Source: Variovorax sp. PBL-E5
GTDB lineage: Bacteria; Pseudomonadota; Gammaproteobacteria; Burkholderiales; Burkholderiaceae_C
NCBI RefSeq assembly: GCF_901827185.1
Contig: NZ_LR594671.1
Span: 620,001 to 684,000 of the forward strand
Reading direction: 5' to 3'
DNA length: 64,000 nt
Below the pieces are notes generated by a model, which worked only from the letters and a program-made list of their open reading frames with translations, was not told where the DNA came from and searched no databases. Both the position numbers and the translations under genes were made by a program. Shown here one piece after another: positions 35,075 to 44,667 of this stretch (positions within the stretch are counted from its first letter, which is position 1; every line of letters begins with the position of its first letter).

Positions 35075-35719
35075 ATGACAGCCGCTCGCCCCGCACAGCC
35101 CATCAAGGTCTACGGCTCGTCCGTGTCCGGCCATTCGCACCGGGTGCGGCTTTTTCTTTCGCTGCTCGGCTTGCCCTTCGAGACCATCGAGGTCGACCTG
35201 CGCGCCGGTGCACAGCGCACGCCCGAGTTCCTGCGTCGCAACACGTTCGGCCAGGTGCCGGTGATCGAGGATGGCGAAGTGACCCTGCCGGATTCCAATG
35301 CGATCCTGGCCTATCTCAACGAGCGCTATGCGCCCGACCCGGCGCGCTGGATGCCGCGCGATCCGCTCGGCGCGGCGCGCGTGCAGCGTTGGCTCTCGGT
35401 CGCGGCCGGACAGCTGGCGTCCGGGCCTTCGGTGGCGCGCGTGATCGTGATGTTCGGTCTGCACCGGGAACCGGCCGAGGCGATCGCGCGCTCGCACGAC
35501 CTGCTGCGCGTGATGGAGTCCGAGCTGGCCGGGCGGCCCTTCCTCGCCGGCCGGCAATCGACGCTGGCCGACATCGCCAACTACAGCTACGTCGCGCATG
35601 CGCCCGAAGGCAATGTCTCGCTCGACGCCTATCCGCAGGTGCGCGCTTGGCTGGCGCGCATCGAGGCGCTGCCGGGCTTCGTGCCGATGGCACCGCAGCG
35701 GATCGGGCTGGCCGCATGA
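35075..35719 (+). CDS. Glutathione S-transferase
   Basis: This is a 214-residue GST. The N-terminal thioredoxin fold has YGSSVSGHSHRVRLFLSLLG with a serine/histidine active-site region, the cis-proline in FGQVPVIEDG, and the glutathione-binding PDSNAILAYL. The helical domain contains STLADIANYSYVAH. It conjugates or reduces electrophiles with glutathione. Its stop overlaps the start of the next gene (ATGA), so the two are coupled. A LysR gene is divergent. Confidence 0.93.
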   Translation: MTAARPAQPIKVYGSSVSGHSHRVRLFLSLLGLPFETIEVDLRAGAQRTPEFLRRNTFGQVPVIEDGEVTLPDSNAILAYLNERYAPDPARWMPRDPLGAARVQRWLSVAAGQLASGPSVARVIVMFGLHREPAEAIARSHDLLRVMESELAGRPFLAGRQSTLADIANYSYVAHAPEGNVSLDAYPQVRAWLARIEALPGFVPMAPQRIGLAA

Positions 35720-36690
35720 ACGCGCCGGAACGCGTGCCGTGGCACGAGGGCGAGCGCGCCCTGCAGAATCTCGCCGGCGTCGGCGAGCGGATGGCGGAGC
35801 TCGGACCGCGCGTACTGCGCGACCACATGCCCGAACAGCATCGGCTCTTCTTCCCGCAACTGCCCTTTTTGGTGGCGGGGAGCATCGATGACCGGCATCA
35901 ACCCTGGGCCAGCGTGCTGGCCGCGCCACCCGGCTTCGTGCATTCGCCCGATCCGCAGCATCTGCGCGTCGACGCGCGGCCGCTTGCCGGCGATCCGCTG
36001 GCTGCGGCCCTCGTCCCGGGCGCATCGATCGGCCTGCTCGGCATCGAGCCGCACACGCGCCGCCGCAACCGCATGAACGGCGTGATCGACGTGGTCGATG
36101 CAGAAGGCTTCTCGGTCGAGGTGCGGCAAAGCTTCGGCAACTGCCCCCGGTACATCCAGGCGCGGGAGGCTGTCTTCGTGCCGTGCGACGCCGCGCCAAA
36201 GGTCGTGCAGCTCGGCGGTCGGCTGGACGCGAATGCGAGGCGGATGGTGACCCATGCAGACACCTTCTTCATCGCCACTGCCTACCCGTCGGTGGCCGGC
36301 TCGGGCGTCGACGGCGAGCCGTCGCATGGCGTCGACGTGTCGCATCGCGGTGGCCGGCCCGGTTTCGTGGGACTGAGCGGCGAGGGCACGCTGACGGTGC
36401 CGGACTTCGACGGCAATCTCTTCTTCAACACGCTCGGCAATATCGTCGTGCATCCGCGCGCGGGCCTGCTGTTCATCGACTTCGAGACCGGCGACCTGCT
36501 GCAAGTCGCAGTCAGCGCCGAAGTCATCTGGAACGGACCCGAGGTGGACGCCTTCGAGGGCGCGCGCCGGCTGCTTCGGATGCAGGTGCTGGCGGCGCGG
36601 CGCATGCCGGCTGCGTTGCCGCTGCGCTGGGGGCGCGCGCAGATGTCGCCGCATCTGGAGGCGACCGGGCGCTGGGCGCAGGCGGCCTGA
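35716..36690 (+). CDS. Pyridoxamine-phosphate-oxidase-like flavin protein
   Basis: This is a 324-residue protein with a PNPOx-like FMN split barrel, probably in the second half. Landmarks are THADTFFIATAYP, GFVGLSGEGTLTVPDFDGN and LFFNTLGNIVVHPRAGLLFI. The N-terminal half (PFLVAGSIDDRHQPWASVLA) looks like a second barrel. The family reduces or binds flavin and acts on varied substrates. It is translationally coupled to the GST gene, so a detoxification or redox role is reasonable but not shown. Confidence 0.82.
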   Translation: MNAPERVPWHEGERALQNLAGVGERMAELGPRVLRDHMPEQHRLFFPQLPFLVAGSIDDRHQPWASVLAAPPGFVHSPDPQHLRVDARPLAGDPLAAALVPGASIGLLGIEPHTRRRNRMNGVIDVVDAEGFSVEVRQSFGNCPRYIQAREAVFVPCDAAPKVVQLGGRLDANARRMVTHADTFFIATAYPSVAGSGVDGEPSHGVDVSHRGGRPGFVGLSGEGTLTVPDFDGNLFFNTLGNIVVHPRAGLLFIDFETGDLLQVAVSAEVIWNGPEVDAFEGARRLLRMQVLAARRMPAALPLRWGRAQMSPHLEATGRWAQAA

Positions 36691-36712
36691 CCGGGCCCGC
36701 GCGTCGCGGCCC

Positions 36713-37864
36713 TCAGCGGAAGACGGGAATGCGGACGTTTGCCGAAGGCCGGTAGTCCCAGCCGCGGTCCATCAGCATGTCGATGTCGAGTCCGTCGGCC
36801 AGGAGGGCTTGTACGCCAGCCGCCGCAAGGGTGCAGGCCAGGGCCTGGCCGGGGCACGCGTGCGGGCCATGGCCGAAGCCCAGCATCCGGCGCTCGGCGC
36901 GCAGCAACTCGAAGGTCGCGGGCGCCGGGTTGAGCGAGGGATCGCGATTCGCCGCGGCGAGCACCACCAGCACGGCGTCGCCGGGCGCGAGCGGCGTGTC
37001 GGCGAGGACCGTCGGCTCGGCCACGAAGCGGCGCGTGTTGTGGACCGAAGGATCGTGCCGCGCGACCTCGTCCACCAGCGGCTGCAGCAGTTCGGCGCGC
37101 GACCCGATCTTGCGGCGCAGCCCAGGCTCGCGGGTCAGTGCGATCAGGCTGTTGCCGAGCAGGCCTGCCGTGGCTTCGCAGGTCTGCGACAGCAGGCCGA
37201 CCAGATTGGCCAGCGTCACACGGGACCCATCGCCCGGCACTTCGGCCTGCACCGCGGCGAGCAGGCTGGCGCCGGTTGCCGGCTGAGCGCTGACCAGCTG
37301 TTCGAAGCGCATCATCAGCGCGGCAGCGGCCTCGCTCGCGGCCTGCAGCTGCGGCACGCTCGACAGCGCGGAAAGGCAGGCGACGAAGTCGCGCATCCAG
37401 TCCGTCACGCGCAGCAGCATGTCGTCGGCGAACCCGAGCAGGTGCGCGACGGCGCAGACGGGCATGGCAAAGCAGAGATCCGACACCGGCGCAGCAGGCA
37501 GCCCGGCCGCAATCTTCAGCGCCGCCGCGTGCACGGCCTGCCGGTCGAGCCCGGCCAGTGCGCGCTGCAGCGGCGGCCGGTGCGCCACGTGTGGCGCGCC
37601 GTCGTTCATCCGCACCAGATGGCCGAATACTTCGCCGGCCGGCGTGCCCGCGATGGCGCGCGGCACCGCCTCGGCCGGCGGGCGCACGCGCAGTGCTTCG
37701 CACGCGAGCACCTCGCACACGACCTCGGCGCGGCTCGCGACCCACAACCGAAGGTGCTCGTCGAAGACCAGCGGCGGCCCGTTGCGCAGGGCCGCATACC
37801 AGGGATAGGGATTCGGATGCGTGACGGCGGCGATCACGTCGGCGGGCGAGGCGGGCGGTTTCAT
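36713..37864 (-). CDS. Cytochrome P450
   Basis: This is a 383-residue soluble bacterial P450. The haem loop is FGHGPHACPGQ with Cys337, the K-helix motif is EVAR (266-269), and the NRDP segment is present. Helix I reads SQTCEATAG, where the family has AGxE/DTT: Glu230 is kept but Ala231 replaces the oxygen-activating threonine. The enzyme may therefore be poorly coupled or use another proton route. No ferredoxin or reductase gene is adjacent. It is divergent from an ArsR-type regulator with a 51-base gap. Substrate unknown. Confidence 0.92.
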   Translation of the reverse strand: MKPPASPADVIAAVTHPNPYPWYAALRNGPPLVFDEHLRLWVASRAEVVCEVLACEALRVRPPAEAVPRAIAGTPAGEVFGHLVRMNDGAPHVAHRPPLQRALAGLDRQAVHAAALKIAAGLPAAPVSDLCFAMPVCAVAHLLGFADDMLLRVTDWMRDFVACLSALSSVPQLQAASEAAAALMMRFEQLVSAQPATGASLLAAVQAEVPGDGSRVTLANLVGLLSQTCEATAGLLGNSLIALTREPGLRRKIGSRAELLQPLVDEVARHDPSVHNTRRFVAEPTVLADTPLAPGDAVLVVLAAANRDPSLNPAPATFELLRAERRMLGFGHGPHACPGQALACTLAAAGVQALLADGLDIDMLMDRGWDYRPSANVRIPVFR

Positions 37865-37895
37865 GCCTGCAGTGTGCCGCTTCCTTTGCGTTCAC

Positions 37896-37915
37896 ACTTC
37901 GTTTAGCATCGAAGT
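37896..37915. promoter_or_regulatory. Inverted repeat between P450 and ArsR genes
   Basis: ACTTCG-N8-CGAAGT ends directly at the ATG of the ArsR gene, in the 51-base divergent gap. It is a candidate operator for self-control and for P450 control. The arms are short, so this is tentative. Confidence 0.45.
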
Positions 37916-38608
37916 ATGGATGCAATCACTGCCGACACCCACCTCGCGCGCCTGGCCGGCGCCATCGCCGAGCCGGCGCGCGCGCGCATGCTGTGCTGCC
38001 TGCTCGACGGCCATGCGCGCACGGCGACCGAGCTGGCGGCCGTGGCCGAGGTCGCCGCCTCGACCGCGAGCGCGCATCTGGCAAGGCTCAGGGAGCAGCG
38101 GCTGGTCGAATCGGTCGCGCAAGGCAAGCACCGCTACTTCCGCCTCGCCAGCCCCGAGGTCGGCGCCGCGCTCGAAGGCCTGCTGGTGGTGGCCGGTGCG
38201 CCGCGCGGCGAATTCAAGCCCACCGCGCCGAGCCGCCTGCGCGCGGCGCGCACCTGCTACGACCACATCGCCGGCATGGCCGGCGTCGCGCTGCACGACC
38301 GGCTGCATGCACAGGGCTGGCTGCAGCAGAAGGCCGAGGACGGCGATTACGAACTCACGCCCGACGGTGCGGTCGCGCTCGAAAGCCTGGGCATCGATGT
38401 CGACGGTGCGCGCGGTTCGCGCCGCCGCTTTGCCTGCGCCTGTCTCGACTGGAGCGAGCGGCGTGCGCACCTGGGCGGCGCGCTCGGCGCGGCCTGGCTG
38501 CAGCTGTCGCTGCGGCGCGGCTGGGTGCGGCAGGAACTCGATGGCCGCGCATTGACGCTCACGCCCAAGGCGCAGCGCGAAATGCCGGAACTCTTCGAAT
38601 CGAACTGA
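37916..38608 (+). CDS. ArsR-family winged-helix regulator
   Basis: This is a 230-residue regulator. The N-terminal ArsR winged helix covers about residues 8-85 (LAGAIAEPARARMLCCLLDG, TASAHLARLREQRLV, GKHRYFRL). A C-terminal domain of about 120 residues contains ARTCYDHIAGMAGVAL and RRFACACLDWSERRAHLGGA, both typical of the longer ArsR/SmtB-like regulators with a DUF-type extension. No canonical metal site (ELCVCDL) is seen, so the ligand is probably organic. It is divergent from the P450. Confidence 0.9.
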   Translation: MDAITADTHLARLAGAIAEPARARMLCCLLDGHARTATELAAVAEVAASTASAHLARLREQRLVESVAQGKHRYFRLASPEVGAALEGLLVVAGAPRGEFKPTAPSRLRAARTCYDHIAGMAGVALHDRLHAQGWLQQKAEDGDYELTPDGAVALESLGIDVDGARGSRRRFACACLDWSERRAHLGGALGAAWLQLSLRRGWVRQELDGRALTLTPKAQREMPELFESN

Positions 38609-38620
38609 GCGCTTCGCCGG

Positions 38621-40138
38621 CTACTGGAACGCCACTTCGGCAAAGCTGCGCAGCTTGCGGCTGTGCAGCCGGCTCGTGCCTTCGCTGCGCAGCACGTCGA
38701 TCGCGGCCATGCCGATGCGCAGGTGCTGCTCGACGCGCTCGCGGTAGAACTGGTTGGCCATGCCGGGCAGCTTGATCTCGCCGTGCAGCGGCTTGTCGCT
38801 CACGCACAGCAGGGTGCCGTAGGGCACGCGAAAGCGAAAGCCGTTGGCGGCGATGGTGGCGCTTTCCATGTCGAGCGCCACGGCGCGGCTCTGGCTGAAG
38901 CGGCGCTGCGGCCGGTTGCCGGGCAAGAGCTCCCAGTTGCGGTTGTCGGTGCTCGCGACGGTGCCGGTGCGCATGATCTTCTTGAGCTCGGGCCCCTCGG
39001 TGCCGGTGACCTGCGCCACCGCCTTCTCGAGCGCGAGCTGGATCTCCGACAGCGCCGGGATCGGCACCCACAGCGGCAGCTCCTCGTCGAGCACGTGGTC
39101 CTCGCGCACATAGGCATGCGCGAGCACGTAGTCGCCCAGCTGCTGCCCCTGCCGCAGGCCGGCGCAATGGCCGAGCATCATCCACGCATGCGGGCGCAGC
39201 ACCGCGACGTGGTCGGTGATGGTCTTGGCATTGGCCGGGCCGACGCCGATGTTGACCATCGTGATGCCGCTGCAATCCTCGCGCACCAGGTGGTAGGCCG
39301 GCATCTGCGGCAGCCGCGGCGGCGGCGTGCCCTGCGTGCCGTCGAGCAGGGCACCGAAGGTCTTGCTCGACCCCGCGGCCAGTCCGCGCCGGCGGGTGAT
39401 CACGTTGCCGGGCTGGATGAAGGCGACGTATTCGCTGTGCGCGTCGGTCATCGCCTCGAGGCCGAGCCGCACGAACTCGTCGATGTAGAACTGGTAGTTG
39501 GTGAACAGCACGAAGTTCTGGAACCACTCGGGCGCGGTGCCGGTGTAGTGGCGCAGCCGGTGCAGCGAGTAGTCGACGCGCGCGCCGGTGAAGAGGGCGA
39601 GCGGCTGCGCCTCCCCGGGCCGCGCCTCGAAGGTGCCGTTGGCAATGCCGTCGTCCATCGCGCCGAGGTCGGGCAGGTCGAACACGTCGCGCATCAGTGC
39701 GCGGCGCTCGGCACTCATGTTGCCTTCGATGTGGTCGTTCTCGGCGAAGGAGAAGTGGATCGGGATCGGCTGCGTGCTGGTGCCGATCTCGAGCTCGACC
39801 TGGTGGTTCTCGAGCAAGAGCCGGAACTGCTCGCGATAGTAGCGGCTGAACAGGTCGGGCCGCGTGAGCGTCGTCTCGAAGCGCCCCGGCCCCGACACGA
39901 AGCCGTAGCTCAGGCCCGCGTTGGCCACCGGCGTGCGGCGCGAGACCGTGTGCGTGTGCACGCGAACGAAGGGATAACAGGCCCGCACCCGCCCCGTGAG
40001 GCTGTCCCCCGCCACGAAGCGCAGCATCGCCTCGCGCAGGTGCTGCAGGCCGCCGTCGTAGATGAGTCGCACCTGTTCGAACGCGGCGTCGGGATCGGTG
40101 AAGCGGGCGGGGGCGACGAAGGCGGGCATGTAGGGCAT
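38621..40138 (-). CDS. amn: AMP nucleosidase
   Basis: This is a 505-residue AMP nucleosidase that splits AMP into adenine and ribose 5-phosphate. The N-terminal regulatory domain has LRHYTGTAPEWFQNFVLFTNYQ-like sequence (about residues 195-215). The C-terminal phosphorylase-fold catalytic domain has ITMVNIGVGPANAKTITDH, RPHAWMMLGHCAGLR and ALDMESATIAANGFRF. The start is uncertain: a GTG at 40171 or ATGs at 40138 and 40129 are possible, none with a strong ribosome site. It is monocistronic by layout. Confidence 0.93.
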   Translation of the reverse strand: MPYMPAFVAPARFTDPDAAFEQVRLIYDGGLQHLREAMLRFVAGDSLTGRVRACYPFVRVHTHTVSRRTPVANAGLSYGFVSGPGRFETTLTRPDLFSRYYREQFRLLLENHQVELEIGTSTQPIPIHFSFAENDHIEGNMSAERRALMRDVFDLPDLGAMDDGIANGTFEARPGEAQPLALFTGARVDYSLHRLRHYTGTAPEWFQNFVLFTNYQFYIDEFVRLGLEAMTDAHSEYVAFIQPGNVITRRRGLAAGSSKTFGALLDGTQGTPPPRLPQMPAYHLVREDCSGITMVNIGVGPANAKTITDHVAVLRPHAWMMLGHCAGLRQGQQLGDYVLAHAYVREDHVLDEELPLWVPIPALSEIQLALEKAVAQVTGTEGPELKKIMRTGTVASTDNRNWELLPGNRPQRRFSQSRAVALDMESATIAANGFRFRVPYGTLLCVSDKPLHGEIKLPGMANQFYRERVEQHLRIGMAAIDVLRSEGTSRLHSRKLRSFAEVAFQ

Positions 40139-40187
40139 GCCGTCATTGTGCAATGCGGCTGTGTCGGCCACGTTGTCGCTGCGGGAC

Positions 40188-40736
40188 TCAGGCGAGCAGG
40201 CAGTCCAGCACCTTGGCGAGCATGTCGTTCACGTCGGCAGTCTGCACCGCGCCCGGCAGCGCCACATCCCCATGCATCACGAAGACCGGCTTGCCCCACT
40301 TGAGTCCCATGGCCATCTCCGACAACGTGCCCATGTTGCCGCCGATGGCAAGCAGGCATACGCCACTGCGCGCGATGATCGCGTTGCGCATTTCGCCCAT
40401 GCCGGTGGGAATGGCCACGCTGAGCCAGTCGTTGGCGTTGCGGTCATCCTCTTCGGGCAGGATGCCCACGGCAATGCCGCCGGCCGCGGTGGCGCCGCGC
40501 GAGGCTGCGGCCATCACGCCGCCGCGCCCGCCGCAGATCACCGCCATGCCTGCACCGGCCAGTGCATGCGCCACGGCGTAGGCCGCTTCGCATTCGGCCG
40601 GGCCGCCGTCGCCCGGGCCGAGGATGGCCACGGGCTGGCGGTGGCGGGCCGGCCCCCGTTGTTTCTGCGCGAGGCGCGTCAGCGCCTCAGTGACCGGTGC
40701 CGACAGCACCGCGCTCGCGCCTTCGCGTAACGACAT
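40188..40736 (-). CDS. LOG-like Rossmann protein (TIGR00725 family)
   Basis: This is a 182-residue protein of the SLOG/LOG superfamily. It shows AILGPGDGGPAECEAAYAVA, VICGGRGGVMAAASRGA, RNAIIARSG and GGNMGTLSEMAMGLKWGKPV, a variant of the PGGxGTxxE nucleotide/phosphoribohydrolase motif. Related LOG proteins release nucleobases from nucleotide monophosphates; activity here is unproven. It overlaps the preceding ABC permease gene by 50 bases and lies next to amn, another nucleotide-cleaving enzyme. Confidence 0.85.
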   Translation of the reverse strand: MSLREGASAVLSAPVTEALTRLAQKQRGPARHRQPVAILGPGDGGPAECEAAYAVAHALAGAGMAVICGGRGGVMAAASRGATAAGGIAVGILPEEDDRNANDWLSVAIPTGMGEMRNAIIARSGVCLLAIGGNMGTLSEMAMGLKWGKPVFVMHGDVALPGAVQTADVNDMLAKVLDCLLA

Positions 40737-41508
40737 CGCCCACTCCCATCACGATCACACACGCCACCATCAGCACCAGCGACAAGGCCGCCGCCACCGA
40801 GAAATCGGAACCACCGTCGCCCAGCTGCGCGAGCAGCATCAGCGGCAGGATGTTGAGTTGCGTGCCCACCAGTGCCAGTGCCGTGCCATAGGTGCCCATC
40901 GCGATCGCCGCCACCATGCAGGCGCTCGACAGCACCGAGGGCATGACCTCGGGCACCACCGTGTCCCGGAAGGCCCGTGCACGCGAAGCACCCAGCGTGC
41001 GCGCCGCCTGCGCCGGGCGCAGGTCGAGGTTCGCGAACACGGGGTACAGCGACAGCGCCACGCGCGGAATCAGGTAGTAGGCATAGGCGCAACCCAGGCC
41101 CGACACGCTGTAGATCCAGCTGCCGATGACCGCCGGGTCGGCGCCCAGGCCCGCGAGCAGCTGCGTCACGAAGCCCGCGCGCCCGAAGGCCAGGATGAAT
41201 CCGTAGGCGATCACCAACCCCGAGAAGGCCAGCGGCAGGCCCAGCAGGGTCATCATCCACTGGTGCCGGCCTTCGGGCTGGCGCGCGAGTTCGATGGCGA
41301 TGCAGGTGCCCACCAGCGCCGAGATCGCGCCCGCCGCCAGGCCCAGGCCCAGCGTGTTGCGCAGCGCGCCCAGGAACAGCGGATTGCCGAACAGCCGCCC
41401 GAAGGCGCTGCCACCCTCGGCAAAGGCCTCGGGCAGCAGGGCCGCCAGCGGCACCGCGAAGAACAGCGCCATGAAGGCCCATGCGGGCCAGGCGCCAAAG
41501 CGTCGCAT
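40687..41508 (-). CDS. ABC importer permease (second subunit)
   Basis: This is a 273-residue inner-membrane permease of the binding-protein-dependent type with about six helices. The EAA-type loop reads QAARTLGASRARAFRDTVVPEVMPS. It follows the binding protein gene by 6 bases in a five-gene minus-strand operon. Its relatives serve 2-aminoethylphosphonate, iron or polyamine uptake. The end of the gene overlaps the LOG-like gene. Confidence 0.9.
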   Translation of the reverse strand: MRRFGAWPAWAFMALFFAVPLAALLPEAFAEGGSAFGRLFGNPLFLGALRNTLGLGLAAGAISALVGTCIAIELARQPEGRHQWMMTLLGLPLAFSGLVIAYGFILAFGRAGFVTQLLAGLGADPAVIGSWIYSVSGLGCAYAYYLIPRVALSLYPVFANLDLRPAQAARTLGASRARAFRDTVVPEVMPSVLSSACMVAAIAMGTYGTALALVGTQLNILPLMLLAQLGDGGSDFSVAAALSLVLMVACVIVMGVGDVVTRRRERGAVGTGH

Positions 41509-41514
41509 GGCGGC

Positions 41515-42594
41515 TTACTTTCCCAGCGCGGCCTGCGCCCAGAGCTTGTCCACGTCGGCCTTGCGCTCCGAGGCTTTCACCACGTCGAGCGGACGGATCT
41601 GCGGTGCGGCCGGCATCTTCGCTGCGACATCGGCACTGAGCGGCGTGCCCGGCACGGCCGGACGCACGAAGCCCTGCGCGAACAGCGACTGGCCGGCCTC
41701 GCTCATGGTGAAGTTGAGCCACAGCTTGCCTGCGTTCGGGTTCGGCCCGTTCTTCACCAGGCTGATCGCATACGGCGCGGCCACGCTGGCTTCCTTCGGA
41801 ATCACGACTTCGACCGCATCGCCCATGCCGTCGACGTACTTGGCCTTGAGGCCGTCGTTCTCGTAGCTGATCCACACCGGGATCTCGCCCTTGAGGAACT
41901 TGGCATACGGCGTGGTGCCTTCCACCCGCAGCACGTTGCCGGCCGCATGCAGCTTGCCGAGGTAGTCGGTGCCGGGCTGCACGTTGTCGACGCTGCCGCC
42001 GTTGGCGTAGGCCGCGGCGAAGGCCAGCACCTGGCCGATGCCGGTGGAGCGCGGGTCGAGGTAGACCACCGTGCTCTTGAACTCGGGCTTGAGCAGGTCG
42101 GCCCAGCTCGTGGGCACGTTCTTCACCAGCTTCTTGTTGACCAGGAAGGCGATGTTCAGCGTGTGGATGGTGAACCAGCGGCCTTCGGCCTCACGGAACA
42201 CGGGCGGCAGCTTGTCGAAGTTGACGGGCTTGAAGGGTGCGACCACGTCCTTCTTCGCGGCATCGACGCCCGAGGCGGCGAAGTAGTAGGCCGTGTCGGC
42301 CTGCGGGCGGCGCTTGGTCTTCTCCAGCGCGACCACGGTGGCGGCGGAGCCGATGTCGTTGTAGGTCAGCTCGATCTCGGGGTAGCGCTTCTTGAAGTCG
42401 CGGAACAGCGACTTCCAGTTGGCCCATTCGGGACCGGTGTCGAAGGAGACGCACAGCCCTTCCTTCTGCGCCTCGGCGTACAGCGCCTTCTCGCCCGCAT
42501 AGAGCTCGGGGCCGTCGAAGGCGAAGGCGGTGCGGACCGCGAGCGTGGCCAGCGGCAGTGCGCCGGCGGCCTGGATCAGATGTCTGCGTTGCAT
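41515..42594 (-). CDS. ABC importer periplasmic binding protein (AEP/iron type)
   Basis: This is a 359-residue extracellular solute-binding protein. It has a twin-arginine-like signal (MQRRHLIQAAGALPLATLAV, cleaved near AFAF). The body has VSFDTGPEWANWKSLFRDFKKR-like family-1 sequence, LDPRSTGIGQVLAFAAAYA and VWISYENDGLKAKYVDG. It resembles the 2-aminoethylphosphonate binding proteins more than the FbpA iron proteins, but I cannot decide between phosphonate, polyamine or another small ion. I chose the ATG of MQRRHL, which ends the gap after the ATPase gene. Confidence 0.88.
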   Translation of the reverse strand: MQRRHLIQAAGALPLATLAVRTAFAFDGPELYAGEKALYAEAQKEGLCVSFDTGPEWANWKSLFRDFKKRYPEIELTYNDIGSAATVVALEKTKRRPQADTAYYFAASGVDAAKKDVVAPFKPVNFDKLPPVFREAEGRWFTIHTLNIAFLVNKKLVKNVPTSWADLLKPEFKSTVVYLDPRSTGIGQVLAFAAAYANGGSVDNVQPGTDYLGKLHAAGNVLRVEGTTPYAKFLKGEIPVWISYENDGLKAKYVDGMGDAVEVVIPKEASVAAPYAISLVKNGPNPNAGKLWLNFTMSEAGQSLFAQGFVRPAVPGTPLSADVAAKMPAAPQIRPLDVVKASERKADVDKLWAQAALGK

Positions 42595-42631
42595 GGTGGC
42601 TCCTTGGAGAGACAGGACGAAAGGGGCCGGC

Positions 42632-43660
<1,029 letters not shown>

Positions 43661-43718
43661 GGATGGGTAACCTTCGCGCTGCGCGCTGCGGTGTTCGCCT
43701 TGGGAGCGGCCCGGCGGC

Positions 43719-44483
43719 TCACGGCTGCTTCACCAGAGAGGAAGAAAGAAGGGCCGACGCGCTCGCCAGCACGAGAAGGATGACGGTCGCCGCGCAGGCA
43801 AAACCCGTCGCGCCATAGAAGGCCTGCAACAGCACCACCGGGTAGGTGCGATTCTGGAAACTCGTGAGCAGGTTCGACAGCCCGAACTCGCCCACCGAAA
43901 TGGCCGCCACCATCACCAGCCCGCTGATCAGGCTCTGCCGCAGGCTCGGCAGCACGATGCCGGTGAACTGCTGCCAGCCCGAGGCACCGAGCGTCGCGGC
44001 CGCCTGTTCGAGCCGCCCGAGGTTCAGATGGCGCAGATCGGCCAGCAGCGTGTTGGTGAGGTAGGGCAGCGTGAGGATCGCGTGCGCCGCGATCAGCAGC
44101 GGCATCGAACCCAGCCAGGGCGTGAGGTCGGTGTTGAACGCGATCATGTAGCCGAAGGCCAGCGTGATGGTCGGCACCGCGACCGGCGTGGCGCTCACGA
44201 CGCGTGCGGCCAGGCTGCCGCCGCGCCGGGCGCCGTGGTACAGCGCGTAGGCCAGGGGCAGTGCGAGCACCGTGTTGATCACGCAGGCCGACAGGGCCAC
44301 CGCGAGGCTGCTCGCGAACGCCTTGCGAAACGAGGTGTCGAGCCACAGGTCGAGGTACCACTGTCCGGTGACGCCCGTGGGCAGCAGCGTGTTGGTCCAG
44401 TTGCCGCCGAAGCTGCCGATCAGCAGCAGGGCGATCGGCAGCAGCAGGTACAGGCCGTAGATGAGCGAGATGCCGCGAACCAA
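43719..44483 (-). CDS. ABC importer permease (first subunit)
   Basis: This is an inner-membrane permease of about 254 residues with six helices. The EAA loop QAAATLGASGWQQFTGIVLPSL is clear. No ATG heads the frame. A TTG at 44483 with GGAGA five bases upstream is the best start; a TTG at 44495 would put that ribosome site inside the gene. It is the first gene of the importer operon, divergent from a LysR gene 184 bases away that probably regulates it. Confidence 0.86.
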   Translation of the reverse strand: MVRGISLIYGLYLLLPIALLLIGSFGGNWTNTLLPTGVTGQWYLDLWLDTSFRKAFASSLAVALSACVINTVLALPLAYALYHGARRGGSLAARVVSATPVAVPTITLAFGYMIAFNTDLTPWLGSMPLLIAAHAILTLPYLTNTLLADLRHLNLGRLEQAAATLGASGWQQFTGIVLPSLRQSLISGLVMVAAISVGEFGLSNLLTSFQNRTYPVVLLQAFYGATGFACAATVILLVLASASALLSSSLVKQP

Positions 44484-44667
44484 GTTTGTCTCCAAAAGTC
44501 TTGTGCAATCGGCATACTTTCCGGATGCTCTACTTTTTGCGCACGGCCAGCCGCCGCTTGCCGGGAATTCTAGGAAGCAACAGCGAACGCATGGGTGAAA
44601 GTTGGATGACGACGCTTGAGCAATCAGACAGTGTTTTTCACGACGCTTTCATCCATCGGAGCCCTGC

